A DNA stretch of 17,488 nt from an uncultured Christensenella sp. (GTDB lineage: Bacteria; Bacillota; Clostridia; Christensenellales; UBA1242), in contig CASEYA010000061.1 in the NCBI GenBank assembly GCA_949291975.1, positions 1 through 17,488 of the forward strand, given 5' to 3'. The notes beneath the pieces are model-generated. The model did not search any database and was not told where the DNA came from. It saw only the letters and a list, made by a program, of their open reading frames with translations. This document shows positions 15,916 to 17,488 of the stretch, in pieces (position 1 is the first letter of the stretch; every line of letters starts with the position of its first letter). The translations under genes were made by a program, and so were the position numbers.

Positions 15916-16930
15916 GTTGTTAAATACCTTATATATTTTTCAGGAGGATATATATCTAAAATTAGACGGGTTAAATGTTGTGGCGACCAAAAATGGACAG
16001 ATTGAAGGCAGAGTGCCATTTTGTAATATTGAAAATATTGTTTGTTTTAACTATATGGGATGCAGTCCTGCTTTAATGGCAAAATGTGGAGAAGAAGGTG
16101 TGGGCTTGTCTTTTCTTGCTCCAAATGGTAAGTTTTTGGCAAAAGTTCATGGACCTATAAAAGGTAACATTCATCTGCGTCGAGAACAATTTAGAAAATT
16201 AGAGGATGAAAACACTTGTTTATATTTGGCCAAACAGAGTATAAAGGCAAAAATAACAAACACCAAAAATTTTCTGATGAAAAATGGCCGTGAATATAAA
16301 AATTTATTACCATTTTTAGAAAATACCATAAATTCTTTGAATGAAAGTATATTAAACATCGAAAAAGTAGATAATTTAGATTCTTTGCGTGGTATAGAAG
16401 GTGATTCAGCACGAAGTTATTTTAATGTTTTTAACAATTTAATCTTAAATAAGGATTTTGAGTTCAATTTGCGAACAAAGCGTCCACCTTTGGACCCCGT
16501 TAATGCAATTTTATCCTATTTATATACATTATTAGCCTTAGATTGTGAATCAGCATTTGAAACGGTTGGTTTAGATGCTTATATGGGATATTTTCATGTG
16601 GATAGGTCGGGTAGACCTGCACTTGCTTTAGATTTAATGGAGGAATTTCGTTGCTATTTAGTAGATAGATGTGTGCTTAATTTAGTTAATTTACATAAAA
16701 TCAATAAATCTCAATTTGAATTTGAGCCTTCTGGTGCCGTGATTATGAATGAAGATGCAAAAAAGATTGTTGTAAACGAATGGCAACAAAGGAAAAAGAT
16801 AGAAATTCTTCATCCAGTTTTAAATGAAAAAGTTCCTGTGGGTTTGTTGCCTTATATACAGGCAAGATTTTTGGCGAAATTTATTAGAGGAGAAACGGAA
16901 GAATATATTCCGTTTATAGCAAAATTATGA
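15908..16930 (+). CDS. cas1: CRISPR-associated integrase Cas1 (type I-C)
   Basis: Cas1 joins pre-spacer ends to the leader-repeat junction as part of the Cas1-Cas2 integrase. The 340-residue protein has the three metal ligands in the expected contexts: E164 in RGIEGDSARSYF, H230 in YFHVDRSGRPALALD, and D242 in ALDLMEEFR. The N-terminal beta domain starts LLNTLYIFQEDIYLKLDG. I place the start at ATG 15908, because GGAG (15897-15900) lies seven bases upstream and homology starts at once. An in-frame ATG 33 bases earlier would add 11 residues unlike the family and has no ribosome binding site. It overlaps the cas4 end by eight bases and the cas2 start by four. Confidence 0.96.
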   Translation: MRKLLNTLYIFQEDIYLKLDGLNVVATKNGQIEGRVPFCNIENIVCFNYMGCSPALMAKCGEEGVGLSFLAPNGKFLAKVHGPIKGNIHLRREQFRKLEDENTCLYLAKQSIKAKITNTKNFLMKNGREYKNLLPFLENTINSLNESILNIEKVDNLDSLRGIEGDSARSYFNVFNNLILNKDFEFNLRTKRPPLDPVNAILSYLYTLLALDCESAFETVGLDAYMGYFHVDRSGRPALALDLMEEFRCYLVDRCVLNLVNLHKINKSQFEFEPSGAVIMNEDAKKIVVNEWQQRKKIEILHPVLNEKVPVGLLPYIQARFLAKFIRGETEEYIPFIAKL

Positions 16931-17217
16931 TGGTTATAATATCTTACGATATTGCAACAAATTACAGAAATGGTGCAGAAAGATTGAGAAAAATTGCTAA
17001 GTTATGTCAAGATTATGGAATCAGAGTGCAAAATTCTGTTTTTGAATGCAATGTAGATTATCAAACTTATTTGTTGATTAAAAAGAAATTATCTGATATA
17101 ATGGATAATAAAGTTGATAGCATTCGCTTCTATGAGTTAGGGAATAATTTCCAAGGTCATATTGTGCATATTGGAGCAAAGAAAACTTGGGATTTTGTTG
17201 AAACCTTAATGATTTGA
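16927..17217 (+). CDS. cas2: CRISPR-associated protein Cas2 (type I-C)
   Basis: Cas2 forms the central dimer of the Cas1-Cas2 spacer integrase. The 96-residue protein has the ferredoxin-like fold signature VIISYDIA with D8, the strand-helix RLRKIAKLCQDYGIRVQNSVFEC, and the C-terminal strands RFYELG and GHIVHIG. The start lies in ATGATGG: the first ATG (16927) overlaps the cas1 stop, and the second (16930) would remove one residue. No separate ribosome binding site is visible, so expression should be coupled to cas1. It is the last gene of the operon, 105 bases before the first CRISPR repeat. Confidence 0.96.
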   Translation: MMVIISYDIATNYRNGAERLRKIAKLCQDYGIRVQNSVFECNVDYQTYLLIKKKLSDIMDNKVDSIRFYELGNNFQGHIVHIGAKKTWDFVETLMI

Positions 17218-17233
17218 AGTGCGAACCTATAGT

Positions 17234-17265
17234 AAACATTTATTTTTAGAGAAATAAATGTTTTT
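17234..17265 (+). terminator. Terminator-like hairpin at the end of the cas operon
   Basis: AAACATTTATTT (17234-17245) pairs perfectly over 12 bases with AAATAAATGTTT (17252-17263), across the loop TTAGAG, and the hairpin ends in a run of five T. It starts 17 bases after the cas2 stop. The stem is A/T-rich, so termination may be partial, letting some cas transcripts continue into the array. Confidence 0.6.
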
Positions 17266-17296
17266 CCGCCCCTATATATAGTGGGTGAGTGAATGT

Positions 17297-17319
17297 TGTT
17301 GCCTAGATATAGTGCAACA
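17297..17319. repeat. Leader-end inverted repeat next to the first CRISPR repeat
   Basis: TGTTGC (17297-17302) and GCAACA (17314-17319) are perfect inverse complements. Inside them CTA (17303-17305) can pair with TAG (17310-17312) with one bulged base. The element ends three bases before repeat 1, at the point where new spacers are inserted. It could be a binding site for the integration complex or an RNA hairpin at the start of the array transcript. Confidence 0.55.
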
Positions 17320-17322
17320 GCA

Positions 17323-17488
17323 GTCTCACCCCGCAAGGGGTGAGTGAGTTGAAACAAATAAAATCTACTCCACTATATCTATAACCTAGTCTCACCCCGC
17401 AAGGGGTGAGTGAGTTGAAACAACAGATAACTCTCTTACATACGGAAGTATGAGTCTCACCCCGCAAGGGGTGAGTGAGTTGAAACAC
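17323..17488 (+). CRISPR. Type I-C CRISPR array, leader end (cut by window edge)
   Basis: Three identical 33-base repeats lie at 17323-17355, 17389-17421 and 17454-17486, with spacers of 33 (17356-17388) and 32 bases (17422-17453). A third spacer begins at 17487 and the array continues beyond the window. Each repeat has a perfect eight-base stem, CTCACCCC with GGGGTGAG, closed by a GCAA loop, then an 11-base tail ending GTTGAAAC. This is the I-C architecture, where Cas5c cuts at the 3' base of the stem and leaves an 11-base handle. All copies share A on both outer sides, so the repeat may be up to 35 bases. Transcription is rightward from the leader, making spacer 1 the newest. Spacer 2 holds a small inverted repeat (CATAC, GTATG). 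Spacer origins are unknown. Confidence 0.97.

Larger units (their letters stand above)
17218..17322 (+). promoter_or_regulatory. CRISPR leader between cas2 and the array
   Basis: The 105-base leader lies on the 5' side of the repeats, as their GTTGAAAC 3' ends require. It contains a terminator-like hairpin (17234-17265) and two near-identical 12-base direct repeats: CTATATATAGTG (17272-17283) and CTAGATATAGTG (17303-17314). It also has a repeat-like GGGTGAGTGA (17283-17292) and an inverted repeat ending three bases before repeat 1. TATAGT occurs three times (17228, 17277, 17308) as possible -10 boxes, but none has a good -35 at proper spacing, so the array promoter is not settled. Confidence 0.75.

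Noticed and set aside
17157..17488. Minus-strand ORFs across the array with a repeated FQLTHPLRGET peptide
   Set aside because: They are the antisense translation of the CRISPR repeats, a well-known annotation artefact. The repeated peptide is simply the repeat read backward.

Overview
The window is A+T-rich with closely packed genes. It looks like the chromosome of an anaerobic low-GC Firmicute, most likely an uncultured clostridial relative. Four things support this: a SpoVT/AbrB-type regulator, a single-chain pyruvate:ferredoxin oxidoreductase, a truA ... rplM-rpsI neighbourhood, and sigma-A promoters of the TTGACA-N17-TATAAT type with A/G-rich Shine-Dalgarno sites. No rRNA, tRNA, transposase or integrase was seen. 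The placement below phylum is inference.

Left half (1-8832), housekeeping genes. A DNA alkylation repair glycosylase of the AlkD type runs off the left edge on the minus strand. It is divergent from a SpoVT/AbrB-like regulator, which ends in a clear terminator. The large nifJ gene follows on the minus strand, from a GTG start. truA is divergent from nifJ, and both have readable promoters. Next come a cytosolic transglutaminase-like protein (plus strand) and a 206-residue protein of unknown function (minus strand), which converge on one shared hairpin. They sit between truA and rplM-rpsI, genes that are adjacent in many Firmicutes. rplM-rpsI has its own strong promoter, a probable autoregulatory leader and a strong terminator.

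Intergenic region (8833-9304). About 470 bases hold no convincing gene. They contain a hairpin, a near-consensus promoter that does not directly abut any gene, A/T palindromes, three mutually complementary short segments, and the proximal promoter of the cas operon.

Right half (9305-17488), a complete type I-C CRISPR-Cas locus in the order cas3-cas5c-cas8c-cas7c-cas4-cas1-cas2, followed by a leader and the first three repeats of an array cut by the right edge. Most gene junctions overlap by 1 to 8 bases, so the set is almost certainly one translationally coupled mRNA. Cas5c would process the repeat hairpin. Cas5c, Cas7c, Cas8c and an internally started small subunit (Cas11c, with its own ribosome binding site inside cas8c) would form Cascade. 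Cas3 would degrade the target. Cas4, Cas1 and Cas2 would add spacers.

I see no wholly new system. The most distinctive signals are around known parts: the internal cas11c start, a terminator-like hairpin inside the leader, a leader-end inverted repeat with a 12-base direct repeat, the orphan promoter and structured region upstream of cas3, an acidic insertion in Cas8c, and the two unusual genes between truA and rplM.
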